Positions 27,817-36,448 of a stretch of 57,962 bases of DNA are shown one piece after another. The translations under genes were made by a program, and so were the position numbers. Under the pieces are notes generated by a model. The model searched no databases. It had not been told where the DNA came from and saw nothing but the letters and a program-made list of their open reading frames with translations. This DNA is from Candidatus Nomurabacteria bacterium (GTDB lineage Bacteria; Patescibacteriota; Minisyncoccia; Phycocordibacterales; SBAW01), in contig CALQZN010000001.1 in assembly GCA_943349675.1 (NCBI GenBank), positions 1-57,962 of the forward strand, written 5' to 3'. Position 1 is the first letter of the stretch; the number at the start of each line of letters is the position of its first letter.

Positions 27817-29811
27817 TTATTGCTTTTGCACCACCTGCCCCATTGAGTTATTAAAACCGCTATCTGTGCTCAAAGATGTTGTAGGGGGCACAGCACTTGC
27901 CACTACAGGAACTTGTGCAAACCGATCTTGCCCCGTCAGCCGTGCTTCGCCTGTAAGCGCCGGAGACTGGCCTATCTGGCTCGTACTTGGGTTAAATGCT
28001 ACCTGAAACGCTGCCGTGCGCGCCCCAGCGCCGTACCCAGCACCCGGCTTTACATCGCCCAAGACCCACGTAACGGTGCGACTTGCAGCACTGTACTCCA
28101 CCCCGCTCCCCGCCTCTGCGCTCATAAACCGCACATACGGCGGCAGCACCGAAGAGACTGCAGTATTGGCTATAGTATTGGAAGAGTTGTTCACCGTCCA
28201 GACTATCGTGTACGTAGTACTTTGCTCGGCAACAGGCGGCATAGGGCCCGCGTTTACAAAGCTGCCCGAAAAATGTAGCGCCTGTGATGTTAATCCAATC
28301 AGCGACGCTATAGACACTCGTGCCGAAGCCGCCGAAGATACCGTACCAGACACTCTATCTTGCCCTTGCCGTACCGCCGAGACTGTTACATTTAAATCAA
28401 CTGTTGGATTTGCATACAGCGCCCCACCACTGTTCGGCGGCACTGTAGTAAAGGCAAAATGCAGCACCCCAGAGCCCCCAGGGGGGATAGATTCGAGCGA
28501 CGGCACCTGCGCTTTTGTCCAAATTATTGCCTTGTCTGATGATTGATAAAAACCATCAAAAGACTCTATGGAGTTTTTATCAAGCACCGCTCCTTTAAAT
28601 GCTAATTGGACCTCCAAGTTAGACACCGAGTCAGTCAGGTTGTTCTGCCATTCTACCGTACCTTGCACCTTTGTTCCTGCAGGAGCAGTAATAGATTCTG
28701 TCTTTCCATCCACCGCAATTACCGCACTAATAAACGGCCGCTCAACAGTGAGCGTTTGCGGTATGGTTAGAAATGGCACCCTAACTTGCGTGTCTGTTTG
28801 ATCAGAATTTGAGCCGGCAATAAACCGGAATACACGCTGGTCACCATCTTGGCCTTCAATTTTTCCAACAAGGCGAATCTTTTTACCTGCACCCGGCTCA
28901 ATAGTGCCCAAACGCCAAAGCGTGCCCCCAGCGTCAGCCACAGGGGTCGAGCGCACAACCGAGTATCCAAAAGGATACTGGGCTTGGATAACTACATTAT
29001 CAACTGCCGTGGCGGCGTTGCTTTGTACTGTTAGTTCTATATCAAACTGCTCTCCTGTGGTCGCTTTACTTGGAGCACTAACGCTAATAGAAATAGGCGA
29101 AGAACCAACAGTAAAGTCGGCCTCTACTTGTTTCTCAAAAATAGCGTTAGAGCCCGGGATGCTGTACTCGAGCCGTGCGCGCACTTTCTGCGGACTACCT
29201 TCTTGGCCGTAAAATACGGCACTCGCTGTACGTTTTATCTGCTGCCCCGAAGCAACGGAGCCCACGTTTTGCCGTTCATGCATAAGTGATTTTGTCTGAT
29301 CTTTTGGGTCACGAGCACCATCGGGATAGTCTATGACTAGGTCAGCGAGTTGCAGTGCTGCTTGGTTGCGGTTGTGTACAAGGATCTGAAATGACGTCTC
29401 TTTACCTCCGTCTATTAGAGACGGTGCAATAATTTGCATGTCGATATTTTGTGGCGAAATAGTGTTACCGCCTAAGAAAAACACGTACGCAGCAACCCCT
29501 GCACCCGCAGAAAAAAAGGCAAGCGAGAACAGGAAAAATTTTGTTGCAAACGATATTCGCTTTTTTTGTTTCATCGGAGTAAGCGCGTTAATGTCCCCAC
29601 CATGAAAGGAAGCTGGGGGTATGTGAGGCGCGGGAGGTGGCGGCACAGGTGGTGTCTTTTTTACTTCCTCCCAGACAACCGGCACAGGTTCTGCAGTATG
29701 AGTTTGCGGTAGTGGGGTTCGCTCTTCTGGATGCACTTCTGGAGCGTCCACACGAGAATAGAGCTTTTCTTTTAAGCCCTCAACAGAACCCCGTCTTTTG
29801 CCCCGCGCCAT
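27817..29811 (-). CDS. Membrane-anchored repeat protein (DUF11-type domains)
   Basis: The 664-residue protein has a cytoplasmic Pro-rich N-terminus (to about residue 85), one membrane helix (FFLFSLAFFSAGAGVAAYVFFLGG) and a long outside region of repeated beta domains (SISVSAPSKATTGEQFDIELTVQ, FISAVIAVDGKTESITAPAG, QSTTYTIVWTVNNSSNTIANT). Such domains are like the DUF11 or CARDB type and make stalks. It is probably a cell-surface or division-linked protein; function unknown. ATG 29811 has TATACT 7 bases upstream. It leads an operon into glyQS and onward. Confidence 0.65.
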   Translation of the reverse strand: MARGKRRGSVEGLKEKLYSRVDAPEVHPEERTPLPQTHTAEPVPVVWEEVKKTPPVPPPPAPHIPPASFHGGDINALTPMKQKKRISFATKFFLFSLAFFSAGAGVAAYVFFLGGNTISPQNIDMQIIAPSLIDGGKETSFQILVHNRNQAALQLADLVIDYPDGARDPKDQTKSLMHERQNVGSVASGQQIKRTASAVFYGQEGSPQKVRARLEYSIPGSNAIFEKQVEADFTVGSSPISISVSAPSKATTGEQFDIELTVQSNAATAVDNVVIQAQYPFGYSVVRSTPVADAGGTLWRLGTIEPGAGKKIRLVGKIEGQDGDQRVFRFIAGSNSDQTDTQVRVPFLTIPQTLTVERPFISAVIAVDGKTESITAPAGTKVQGTVEWQNNLTDSVSNLEVQLAFKGAVLDKNSIESFDGFYQSSDKAIIWTKAQVPSLESIPPGGSGVLHFAFTTVPPNSGGALYANPTVDLNVTVSAVRQGQDRVSGTVSSAASARVSIASLIGLTSQALHFSGSFVNAGPMPPVAEQSTTYTIVWTVNNSSNTIANTAVSSVLPPYVRFMSAEAGSGVEYSAASRTVTWVLGDVKPGAGYGAGARTAAFQVAFNPSTSQIGQSPALTGEARLTGQDRFAQVPVVASAVPPTTSLSTDSGFNNSMGQVVQKQ

Positions 29812-29842
29812 GCATACAAGTATACATCATCCCCTTTTCGGT

Positions 29843-30355
29843 CTACCTTGTGATTGATATAGTTTGCCCTAATTCTGCAGCAGGTGCGCTGACTGTGATA
29901 CGACCCGTGGTAGTGTCACGCGAAATGGAGTAACAAGTGTTGTAGATACTCTCACTTGTATATGACGCCGCACAAGTGCTAGAGCCTGTAGGGTCGAAAG
30001 GAAGAGCCGTTATGTACGTAGGAACTAGACACGGCGCAAGGTCGTATCCTGTTGTGCCAGTCGTAATAGTCCCTCGCGCCCCACTTGCGCCAGCAACTTC
30101 ATAGGCAGCAGGTGGTGAGCCGCACATAAACACGCCTTTGTTGTCCGCAATGTTTTGACTTACCGCGTTTAAAATAGCCGTCACATTACTTGTGCGTTGA
30201 CTATTGCGCGCCTGCGCAAATTGTCTAGCTGGATTAATTGCCACAATCACGATAGTGGCAAGAATGGCAACAATACCAATAACAATTAAAAGCTCGATAA
30301 GGGTGAAACCACTTTGCCGAACATCAACCCGCGAACGTGCGGAAGGATATTTCAT
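29843..30355 (-). CDS. Type IV pilin, probable major subunit
   Basis: The 170-residue protein has a type III signal: a short charged leader, the G-FTLIELL cleavage site (QSGFTLIELLIVIGIVAI), Glu at +5 and a hydrophobic alpha helix, then VIVAINPARQFAQARNSQRTSNVTAILN, which is typical of CPR pilins. The C-terminal domain has a Cys pair (SSTCAASYTS, YNTCYS) probably closing a D-region loop. It stands at the downstream end of the pilus cluster, after a 79-base gap. It could be PilA or GspG-like. Confidence 0.88.
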   Translation of the reverse strand: MKYPSARSRVDVRQSGFTLIELLIVIGIVAILATIVIVAINPARQFAQARNSQRTSNVTAILNAVSQNIADNKGVFMCGSPPAAYEVAGASGARGTITTGTTGYDLAPCLVPTYITALPFDPTGSSTCAASYTSESIYNTCYSISRDTTTGRITVSAPAAELGQTISITR

Positions 30356-30434
30356 TTTCTTAAAAAATTAGAAACTCAATAAATCTGACTTAAGCGTATC
30401 ACGAAAAAATAAACAACTACGCGACGTGCCCAGA

Positions 30435-30818
30435 CTATGTGGATACCTCTTCCCAAGAAATTATTTGAAACTCGTCGTCGATAACCACATCTAGGTTTGT
30501 GTGTGCTGTTTGGTACGTCGCACGTATAACAAACTCTTTGTATGCACCTGTAGTAATTATTGAATCTAATACACACGTACCACCTTCAAATGTTGTGGTT
30601 GCGTGACCTGAAAAGAGTGGGTCTTTTACAATATATAGGAGGGTCTGCTCGACACACGCATCCGCAAGCGCCTCACTACGCAACTTAAACTCTCTATCTA
30701 AAACATTTGAACGCACATACCAACCCCTCACACTTCCCGATGTCGCCAAAAGCAGCAAAGAAGCTGAGATAACAACAGCGGAGGTAAAAGCAATATACCC
30801 CCTTTGAGAGTTACGCAT
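30435..30818 (-). CDS. Pilus-associated membrane protein (PilX-like)
   Basis: The 127-residue protein starts MRNSQRGYIAFTSAVVISAS, a PilX-like start with a hydrophobic helix but without the strict G-FTLxE site. The rest contains NVLDREFKLRSEALADACVEQTLL and a Cys pair (ADACVEQ, GGTCVLD), features of minor pilin assembly proteins. ATG 30818 is fixed by TGG-TATTTT 6 bases upstream, which rejects an earlier Met. It is divergent from the small plus-strand gene at 30866. Confidence 0.65.
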   Translation of the reverse strand: MRNSQRGYIAFTSAVVISASLLLLATSGSVRGWYVRSNVLDREFKLRSEALADACVEQTLLYIVKDPLFSGHATTTFEGGTCVLDSIITTGAYKEFVIRATYQTAHTNLDVVIDDEFQIISWEEVST

Positions 30819-30853
30819 GCTTTTAAAATACCACATCACCGAGGTACGTTTGG

Positions 30854-30859
30854 TATACT
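30854..30859 (+). promoter_or_regulatory. Extended -10 promoter of the small membrane gene
   Basis: TGG followed by TATACT and 6 bases, then ATG 30866. The divergent PilX-like gene has TGG-TATTTT 6 bases before its own start, so two leaderless promoters fit into 47 bases. Confidence 0.6.
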
Positions 30860-30865
30860 GTATCT

Positions 30866-31066
30866 ATGAGCAGTTTTCTTATTATTGGATTGGGTATTTT
30901 TGTATTTATAGTGGTTGTAGCTATTTGGTCTACGGACACCTCTACAGAAGCGCTCGAGATAGACGCGGAAGAGACTGCAGAAGTAACCGAGGAAGGACCA
31001 AACATAGAACCCCTTCCTCCTAAACCACAACAGGAGTATCAAGGAGGCGCAGGTGACAGTCAATAA
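30866..31066 (+). CDS. Small single-pass membrane protein in pilus cluster
   Basis: The 66-residue product starts MSSFLIIGLGIFVFIVVVAI, a single membrane helix, followed by an acidic tail (EALEIDAEETAEVTEEG) and a Pro/Gln-rich end. It is the only plus-strand gene inside the pilus cluster and its promoter is the TGG-TATACT, 6-base, ATG arrangement. Its stop is 5 bases from the stop of the facing pilin gene at 31071. Function unknown; it may be a small pilus or envelope partner. Confidence 0.6.
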   Translation: MSSFLIIGLGIFVFIVVVAIWSTDTSTEALEIDAEETAEVTEEGPNIEPLPPKPQQEYQGGAGDSQ

Positions 31067-31070
31067 ATTT

Positions 31071-31577
31071 TTATTGTATATATTTTTCTATTTCAAAAAC
31101 CTCCTTACCTATAGTAAATACCAGCCCCATACCAGCAGGCATTCCCCTGCTTGGCGCAATGTAGTAAAACGATAGGTCTTTTACTGACACATTTGGCGTT
31201 GTGAGCGACACAAAAGAGAGCGCGTCACTTCGTCGCATCTCAATGGTGCCACTTGCACTATTTAAACGAATGGTCACAGGGTTAAAATCTCCCTCGTGCA
31301 CTATAAGCGCTGTCGTGGATGGATGGGCACTTGAAGGTTGAGAGATACTTTGAGCGCTTGTAAGTATCCTATCGATTTTCTGAAGCACAAAACTTCCCTC
31401 TTCTTGCGTAGAAATACGCACACCGTCAGCCTGCATGCTTTCTAATAATTGCCAAGCAGTAACTAGGGCGCTTGCCATCAATATCGACAACAAGCCCATA
31501 TACACAAGCGTCTCTACCAGAGTAAACCCACGTTGCTTGCGACAGGTATTAAAAAATTTATTATATACTGTCCACAT
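31071..31577 (-). CDS. Minor pilin, PilW/GspJ-like
   Basis: The 168-residue protein carries QRGFTLVETLVYMGLLSILM, a type III signal with Glu at +5, then a hydrophobic helix and a beta-rich domain (GTIEMRRSDALSFVSLTTP). Minor pilins of this type prime pilus assembly. It lies 8 bases downstream of the pilin-propeller gene, which is cotranscribed. The start ATG 31577 leaves a leader of about 16 residues; a later start is possible. Confidence 0.8.
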   Translation of the reverse strand: MWTVYNKFFNTCRKQRGFTLVETLVYMGLLSILMASALVTAWQLLESMQADGVRISTQEEGSFVLQKIDRILTSAQSISQPSSAHPSTTALIVHEGDFNPVTIRLNSASGTIEMRRSDALSFVSLTTPNVSVKDLSFYYIAPSRGMPAGMGLVFTIGKEVFEIEKYIQ

Positions 31578-31585
31578 GTTATAAT

Positions 31586-33064
31586 TTATTGCCCAGAAAT
31601 CACCTCTATCGAAATACTTCCTTGTCCTGTGGCATATAAAACTCCTGCCGCGTAATCAAATCCTCCAAAACTAGCTCCAGCAAGGGCATGCGTTGAGACG
31701 AGAGAGATGTCGCCACCAGAAACGCCCCAAACCTGAACTTCTTTTTTTGACTTTGGAGTTGTTATAAACATCAGGGATCCAACAACCATCAAACTACTAA
31801 CTCCTGTATCTATGTTTTGTGCAGCTATTATTGGTAATCCAACTCCAGGATTAGTACTATCGAATACATATACATCAGGGCCAGCGGGGGTAGAAGCTCT
31901 TCCAAAATACAATCGATTACCTAGCGGGTACACACTGAGCCCGTTTTGCGCTCCCGGCAAGTCATGCCGTGACACTAAAACTTCTGCAGCGGCTCCGATA
32001 TTTGTCGCATCAGTTACGTCGTATACTTTCAACTCAGCCCCTAATTGGCTCGTCGCCATGTAGGCAAAACGTTTATGCACACCTGACACCAAACGCTCTT
32101 CTATAGCAAAACCATTCACGGTTACACCCAACTCTACCCCACCACCTAACTCTACCGGGTCACTTGGATTAGATACATCAAAAATATGCATTTCTGGCCC
32201 CGCTGTATATCTAGTAAGCACGTAAAGACGGTCGTCATAGTAGTACAACTTGTGGCCACCCGGCTCCGAACCATTGGGAGCAACATTATTTAACGTACGA
32301 CTTGCTACCTGCATAGGATTGTACAGGTCCGTCACTTCTATAACTGCCATCTGGCTAGTGGTAGCATCCACGGCAACGTACGCATATTTTTTAACTTCAC
32401 CAGAGGGACCTCTCCACACAACAGCATCAACAGCAACGATGGGTGCAGGCATAGTAAAACTGTTTGCAAATGAACCAGACGTTATATTATGTTCCCCCGG
32501 AACAAGGGTTTTTGTGTCAAAAATAAAAAAATAAGGCGACTTTGTACTACCCACATATAACAAACCTTGTAACTCATCTATCGAAATAGGATAACCCTCA
32601 GACAAAGCACCTTCAGCAATTTTTTTAGGCGCCACCCAAGAATCTGTCGCCATATCGGCGCCACAGTCCGCACCTAAAGCTAGTGCCGTTTTAATATCTG
32701 TAAAAATGGTTGGCAACTCTACTGTCTGTATATGTGCATTCTTCCAACTAACTTCGCTAAATACTTGTTTTTGACAACGTGTGTAATCTACTACGGTCAA
32801 CGTTTGTAGATACGGACGCTCACCTAACCAAACTGACGAAGTAGAAGTTATGCTTGAAAAATTTTGTTTCGAAGACTTTCCACGTTCAAGAAGTATATGT
32901 GCCCGTACAAGCGCCTTGGTTGTTATTTGCGCATCAATTACCAGAGCTTCTGTCCCTAAAACTACAAGTAGAGACGCTGTAATGCTAAGCATGCACAAAG
33001 CGGAAGCAATGAGTATCTCGAGCGTACTTACACCACGGGGACTACCAAGTAATTGCGCCTTCAT
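31586..33064 (-). CDS. Pilin-like protein fused to LVIVD beta-propeller
   Basis: The 492-residue protein begins with a type III signal (PRGVSTLEILIASALCMLS, Glu at +5 relative to the Gly-Val site) and a helix, and then carries repeats such as KYAYVAVDATTSQMAVIEVTDL, DRLYVLTRYTAGPEMHIFDVSNP, KRFAYMATSQLGAELKVYDVTD and NRLYFGRASTPAGPDVYVFDST. These are LVIVD-type blades, five to seven in number. A propeller at the pilus tip would parallel PilY1. Its start overlaps the preceding GspH-like gene by 23 bases and it is followed 8 bases on by another minor pilin. Confidence 0.8.
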   Translation of the reverse strand: MKAQLLGSPRGVSTLEILIASALCMLSITASLLVVLGTEALVIDAQITTKALVRAHILLERGKSSKQNFSSITSTSSVWLGERPYLQTLTVVDYTRCQKQVFSEVSWKNAHIQTVELPTIFTDIKTALALGADCGADMATDSWVAPKKIAEGALSEGYPISIDELQGLLYVGSTKSPYFFIFDTKTLVPGEHNITSGSFANSFTMPAPIVAVDAVVWRGPSGEVKKYAYVAVDATTSQMAVIEVTDLYNPMQVASRTLNNVAPNGSEPGGHKLYYYDDRLYVLTRYTAGPEMHIFDVSNPSDPVELGGGVELGVTVNGFAIEERLVSGVHKRFAYMATSQLGAELKVYDVTDATNIGAAAEVLVSRHDLPGAQNGLSVYPLGNRLYFGRASTPAGPDVYVFDSTNPGVGLPIIAAQNIDTGVSSLMVVGSLMFITTPKSKKEVQVWGVSGGDISLVSTHALAGASFGGFDYAAGVLYATGQGSISIEVISGQ

Positions 33065-33521
33065 AATTTATGAAAATGTTTGCAATACGAACGTCATCTT
33101 TTATTTCTATAGTAGTTGGTACCGATGTTGCAGTAAGTTGTTCAAAAAGAACAATGGGAAATAGTGTGTCGAAGTGAGACTTTTTGGCAATAAAATTATT
33201 TGCAGTAACATACTCGTTTGTTGGGTCGTTAACCACACACGCGTTACGAAAAATAACGTACTGTGAACCTTGAAAGCACACACCGTGCGCCGAATTATGT
33301 ATATTGTTTAAAGCTCGACTACGTGCCTTTTCCAGCACACTAACCAGTATTTGTTGTTCGGCATGGAAGACGTATCTTTTGTAACTGTCCATACCTATAA
33401 AAAGAGCCGACCCCAGCAAGATAGTTGTTATCCCGATAACCACCAACAACTCTACCAAGGTAAATCCTTGTGGGGCGTTGTATCCAAATCTAGCGAGGTG
33501 TAAGTCGTGATGTAATTTCAT
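33042..33521 (-). CDS. Minor pilin, GspH/FimT-like
   Basis: The 159-residue protein has APQGFTLVELLVVIGITTIL (type III signal), then a helix and a beta domain with a Cys pair (GVCFQGSQYVIFRNACVVND), matching GspH/FimT. ATG 33521 (MKLHHD) is the preferred start; an earlier ATG at 33542 lies farther inside pilC. It overlaps both neighbours, pilC by about 30 bases and the propeller gene by 23, so translation is coupled across the cluster. Confidence 0.82.
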   Translation of the reverse strand: MKLHHDLHLARFGYNAPQGFTLVELLVVIGITTILLGSALFIGMDSYKRYVFHAEQQILVSVLEKARSRALNNIHNSAHGVCFQGSQYVIFRNACVVNDPTNEYVTANNFIAKKSHFDTLFPIVLFEQLTATSVPTTIEIKDDVRIANIFINYEGAITW

Positions 33522-34572
33522 ACATAGGTGTAATAACCGCAATTGCTACAAAACCAACAACCAACCCCATCATCACCATCAACACAGGCTCGACCGCAGA
33601 GGAAAGTTGTTTTGTTTGCTCGTCGACCTCACTTTCTTGCATGTCAGACACATACGCCAACGAGCTAGCAAGAGTACCTGTGCGCTCGCCTATAGCAATA
33701 ATATGTCGTGCCATGTCAGGAAAAATTTTATGATAGCGCACTAAACCTTGAGAAACTGACTCACCTCGCTGTATTGATTGAGCCAATTGCAAACACATGC
33801 GTTTATAAACAACATTTTTTGTAACGTCAGCGGTTACTAGTAACGCTTCCGACAAACGCATACCGCTGAGAAGCAGCAGCCCGAGCGTGCGGCAAAAGTT
33901 TGTTACGTTGTAACTGCAAACTAAATTTTTTACCAATGGGATACCCAACACTCCTGTTGCCACTCGCCACCTAACCTGCTGCCATTTTTGCTGCGCAAAG
34001 AAAAAAGCGGCAATAGCGGCAACACCTAGTAACAAAAGTAGAAGTCCAAAATTGGACAAAAAGTTACTGACCCATACCAATATCCGAGTCGAGAGAGGCA
34101 GAGCTATCTGGAGACTGGTAAACACTGGTAAAATTTTTGGGAAAATATACATAATGAGCAGTATGGTGACGCCCGCTGTCCCTACTGCTATACAGGCCGG
34201 ATATAAAAGTGCTCCAATAACTTTCATCTTGAGTGCTTGTTTTTTCTTCAGTTCGTCAGCTACATACGAAAGACTAACTCCTAGCGTGCCACTACTTTCC
34301 CCTACTCGAATAAGGTTGATAACAAAATCACTAAACACTCGCGTATGTTTTTGTAGACTAGTGGACAAGAACTGCCCACTAGAGACGTCTGCAATAACCT
34401 GATCAAGTATTGCCGCCTTTTCTTTTGATTTAGTTTGGGCCCGCAACACACCAAGAGATTCCACAATAGGGACCTCTGCATTTATAAGGAAAGATAATCT
34501 CTTCACAAACAACATTTGTTCCTTTATGGAAAAACGTACAAAAAAGAATTTGATTTTTTTAAAATTATTCAT
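33490..34572 (-). CDS. pilC: Type IV pilus inner-membrane platform PilC
   Basis: The 360-residue protein has the two GspF/PilC domains, each with FVKRLSFLINAEVPIVESLGVLRAQTKSK-like starts (second: NFCRTLGLLLLSGMRLSEALLVTADV) and GESSGTLGVSLSYVADEL / GERTGTLASSLAYVSDM repeats, plus three membrane helices. It connects the cytoplasmic ATPase to the growing pilus. It overlaps pilB by 8 bases. No retraction ATPase PilT is in this window. Confidence 0.94.
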   Translation of the reverse strand: MNNFKKIKFFFVRFSIKEQMLFVKRLSFLINAEVPIVESLGVLRAQTKSKEKAAILDQVIADVSSGQFLSTSLQKHTRVFSDFVINLIRVGESSGTLGVSLSYVADELKKKQALKMKVIGALLYPACIAVGTAGVTILLIMYIFPKILPVFTSLQIALPLSTRILVWVSNFLSNFGLLLLLLGVAAIAAFFFAQQKWQQVRWRVATGVLGIPLVKNLVCSYNVTNFCRTLGLLLLSGMRLSEALLVTADVTKNVVYKRMCLQLAQSIQRGESVSQGLVRYHKIFPDMARHIIAIGERTGTLASSLAYVSDMQESEVDEQTKQLSSAVEPVLMVMMGLVVGFVAIAVITPMYEITSRLTPR

Positions 34573-35782
34573 GCATGGTGCGCATCAATTCATACACACT
34601 TGTAAGTCCCCGGCGTGCTTTGTTAAGGCCATCTTGAAGCATTGGCGTCATGCCTTTTTCCACGGCAACTTTTTGTATCTGTGCCGCAGAGGCTTTGGTT
34701 AAAATAGCTTCGCGAACTTGAGCGTCCACCACCAACACCTCATTTACCCCCACCCTACCCAAATATCCACTGTTGTCGCACAACTCGCAACCTTTACCTA
34801 TAAAAAAGGAGGACTCACGGAGTCCTCCTAACGATATACTTTCAGACAAACTTGCGTACTCACTTTCTGACAAAATATGTGCAATTTTACAATTGTCACA
34901 AATTTTACGCACTAACCGTTGTCCAATAGCTAAGGACACGGTTGATGCAACCAAATAAGGGTCGACGCCCATATCAAGCAACCGCGGAAGGGTGCTGGCA
35001 GAATCGTTTGTGTGTAGCGTCGACAACAACAAATGCCCGGTCAAAGCAGTGTTAATAGCAATGCCTGCCGTTTCTGGATCACGAATCTCCCCAACCATAA
35101 TAATGTTAGGGTCTTGGCGCAAAATTGACCGCAAACCTGTCGCAAACGTTAGACCTGTTTTTGGCTGTATTTGTATCTGTGTAATACCATTAACCGCATA
35201 TTCCACAGGATCTTCTATAGTCACAATTGAAACTTCTTTAGTGTTCAATAATTTAATAAGCGTATATAAAGTTGTGGTCTTCCCCGAACCTGTTGGTCCA
35301 GTTGCCAACACCATGCCGTCCGATCGACGCACGGTGCGAAATATTTTATTCTGATCTTCTTCACTAAAACCCAAACTGCCAAGAGTGTGTTGTTCGGGCA
35401 AGTCAATAAGTAACCGCAGCACCGCGTTTTCTCCATAATACGTTGGCGTAATAGATACTCGTACGTCTATGGGCACAGCGCCCTCCCCAACAATACGGAA
35501 GCGACCATCTTGGGCGGCCTGATGCTCATCGGTACGCAACCATGCCAACACCTTAATACGAGAGATTATTTCTGAATGAATATTTTTACTCAATAAAAAT
35601 TTTTCATGCAGCACCCCGTCGATGCGCACGCGCACTTTTACTGCACTATCGGTCGGGTCGATGTGTATATCTGACGCACGCAACAAGTGGGCTTGGCGCA
35701 CCAAAGCATCAACAAGGTCAATAATGGAGACATCGCCACCTCGGGAAAGAACATCTTCAACAGTTCCTTCATGTGGCTCCAT
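34565..35782 (-). CDS. pilB: Type IV pilus assembly ATPase PilB
   Basis: The 405-residue protein has RASDIHIDPTDSAVKVRVRIDG, Walker A GPTGSGKTT, the Asp box TIEDPVEYAVNGITQIQ, the Walker B/His box FATGLRSILRQDPNIIMVGEIRDPETAG, and a zinc site (RKICDNCKI ... CELCDNSG). It lacks the N-terminal MshEN domains of long PilB. ATG 35782 is preferred over GTG 35815, because TATAAT (35792-35797) sits 9 bases upstream and the GTG lies inside the DnaA-box palindrome R3. It powers pilus extension. Confidence 0.94.
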   Translation of the reverse strand: MEPHEGTVEDVLSRGGDVSIIDLVDALVRQAHLLRASDIHIDPTDSAVKVRVRIDGVLHEKFLLSKNIHSEIISRIKVLAWLRTDEHQAAQDGRFRIVGEGAVPIDVRVSITPTYYGENAVLRLLIDLPEQHTLGSLGFSEEDQNKIFRTVRRSDGMVLATGPTGSGKTTTLYTLIKLLNTKEVSIVTIEDPVEYAVNGITQIQIQPKTGLTFATGLRSILRQDPNIIMVGEIRDPETAGIAINTALTGHLLLSTLHTNDSASTLPRLLDMGVDPYLVASTVSLAIGQRLVRKICDNCKIAHILSESEYASLSESISLGGLRESSFFIGKGCELCDNSGYLGRVGVNEVLVVDAQVREAILTKASAAQIQKVAVEKGMTPMLQDGLNKARRGLTSVYELMRTMHE

Positions 35783-35791
35783 CAAACTTTG

Positions 35792-35797
35792 ATTATA
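35792..35797 (-). promoter_or_regulatory. pil operon -10 element
   Basis: TATAAT on the minus strand lies 9 bases before pilB ATG. The -35 position falls in the palindrome R3, so that element overlaps this promoter and could affect it. Confidence 0.55.
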
Positions 35798-35805
35798 TCG
35801 CTTTG

Positions 35806-35866
35806 AGTTATCCACACCCGAGCTTACAAAGGTCAGTCCTTTGTAAGTAAAACTGTGGATAACTTT
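35806..35866. repeat. DnaA-box palindrome R3
   Basis: Outer boxes TTATCCACA and TGTGGATAA flank the perfect inner palindrome CTTACAAAGG, TCAGT, CCTTTGTAAG. It fills the gap between the recO stop (35867) and the pilB promoter. Its complement matches R1 in order of arms and centre. Confidence 0.75.
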
Positions 35867-36448
35867 TTACAAGCCGGTGGCGCCGAGGGACTCGTTGATG
35901 GCACGGATAAGAAGGTTGCGAGAGCGAGTAACCTCTGCCGTAAGTTCCATAGAAAAAAAGTCTGCCTCGATAAACGGTGCTATTTCTGGCGTATGCGGCA
36001 GGTACCCCAGGTGCGCCAGCACACGCAGCACCAGCACACACTCGATACTCTCGGCATCCGCATCAGTTTGGGCACGAGCTAGATAGTTAAGACCCTCTGC
36101 AACCGTTGTATATAAATCTCCCGTCGGCTCTTCGCCGTGTATAAGGCGCAGCAGCAACCGTGCGATACGGCCCGCCGCCCGACGGCGCACAGGCGACGTG
36201 CCGAGGTATTCTCTCGACAGATGTTCGGCGCCAACCAACTTCCACTCGTACCTTCCGCGCACCAACGAAAATTTACCGTGGGTCAGTGTCTCGAGCCCAT
36301 AGCGCAACTTTGACTGCTCGACGCGAGCACTGCGTGCCGCCGCACGTACCAGCCCCAGGTCTTTAGTTAAAATTGCGACGAGCGTATTGGCTTCCCCTGC
36401 CCCTTTTTTTGCAAGCACAAGCCCTTCTGTCGCAATAATTTTATGCAT
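35867..36448 (-). CDS. recO: DNA repair protein RecO
   Basis: The 193-residue protein has the RecO N-terminal OB fold (MHKIIATEGLVLAKKGAGEANTLVAILTKDLGLVRAAARSAR, EWKLVGAEHLSREY) and the helical C-terminal part (EGLNYLARAQTDADAESIECVLVLRVLAHLGYLPHTPE). It is about 50 residues shorter than usual and has no Cys zinc site. It loads RecA with RecR and anneals single strands. It overlaps ileS by 8 bases and follows it in the same operon. Confidence 0.85.
   Translation of the reverse strand: MHKIIATEGLVLAKKGAGEANTLVAILTKDLGLVRAAARSARVEQSKLRYGLETLTHGKFSLVRGRYEWKLVGAEHLSREYLGTSPVRRRAAGRIARLLLRLIHGEEPTGDLYTTVAEGLNYLARAQTDADAESIECVLVLRVLAHLGYLPHTPEIAPFIEADFFSMELTAEVTRSRNLLIRAINESLGATGL

Noticed and set aside
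10659..35866. DnaA boxes as an origin of replication
   Set aside because: The boxes occur in three scattered palindromes without AT-rich unwinding DNA or dnaA/dnaN nearby.
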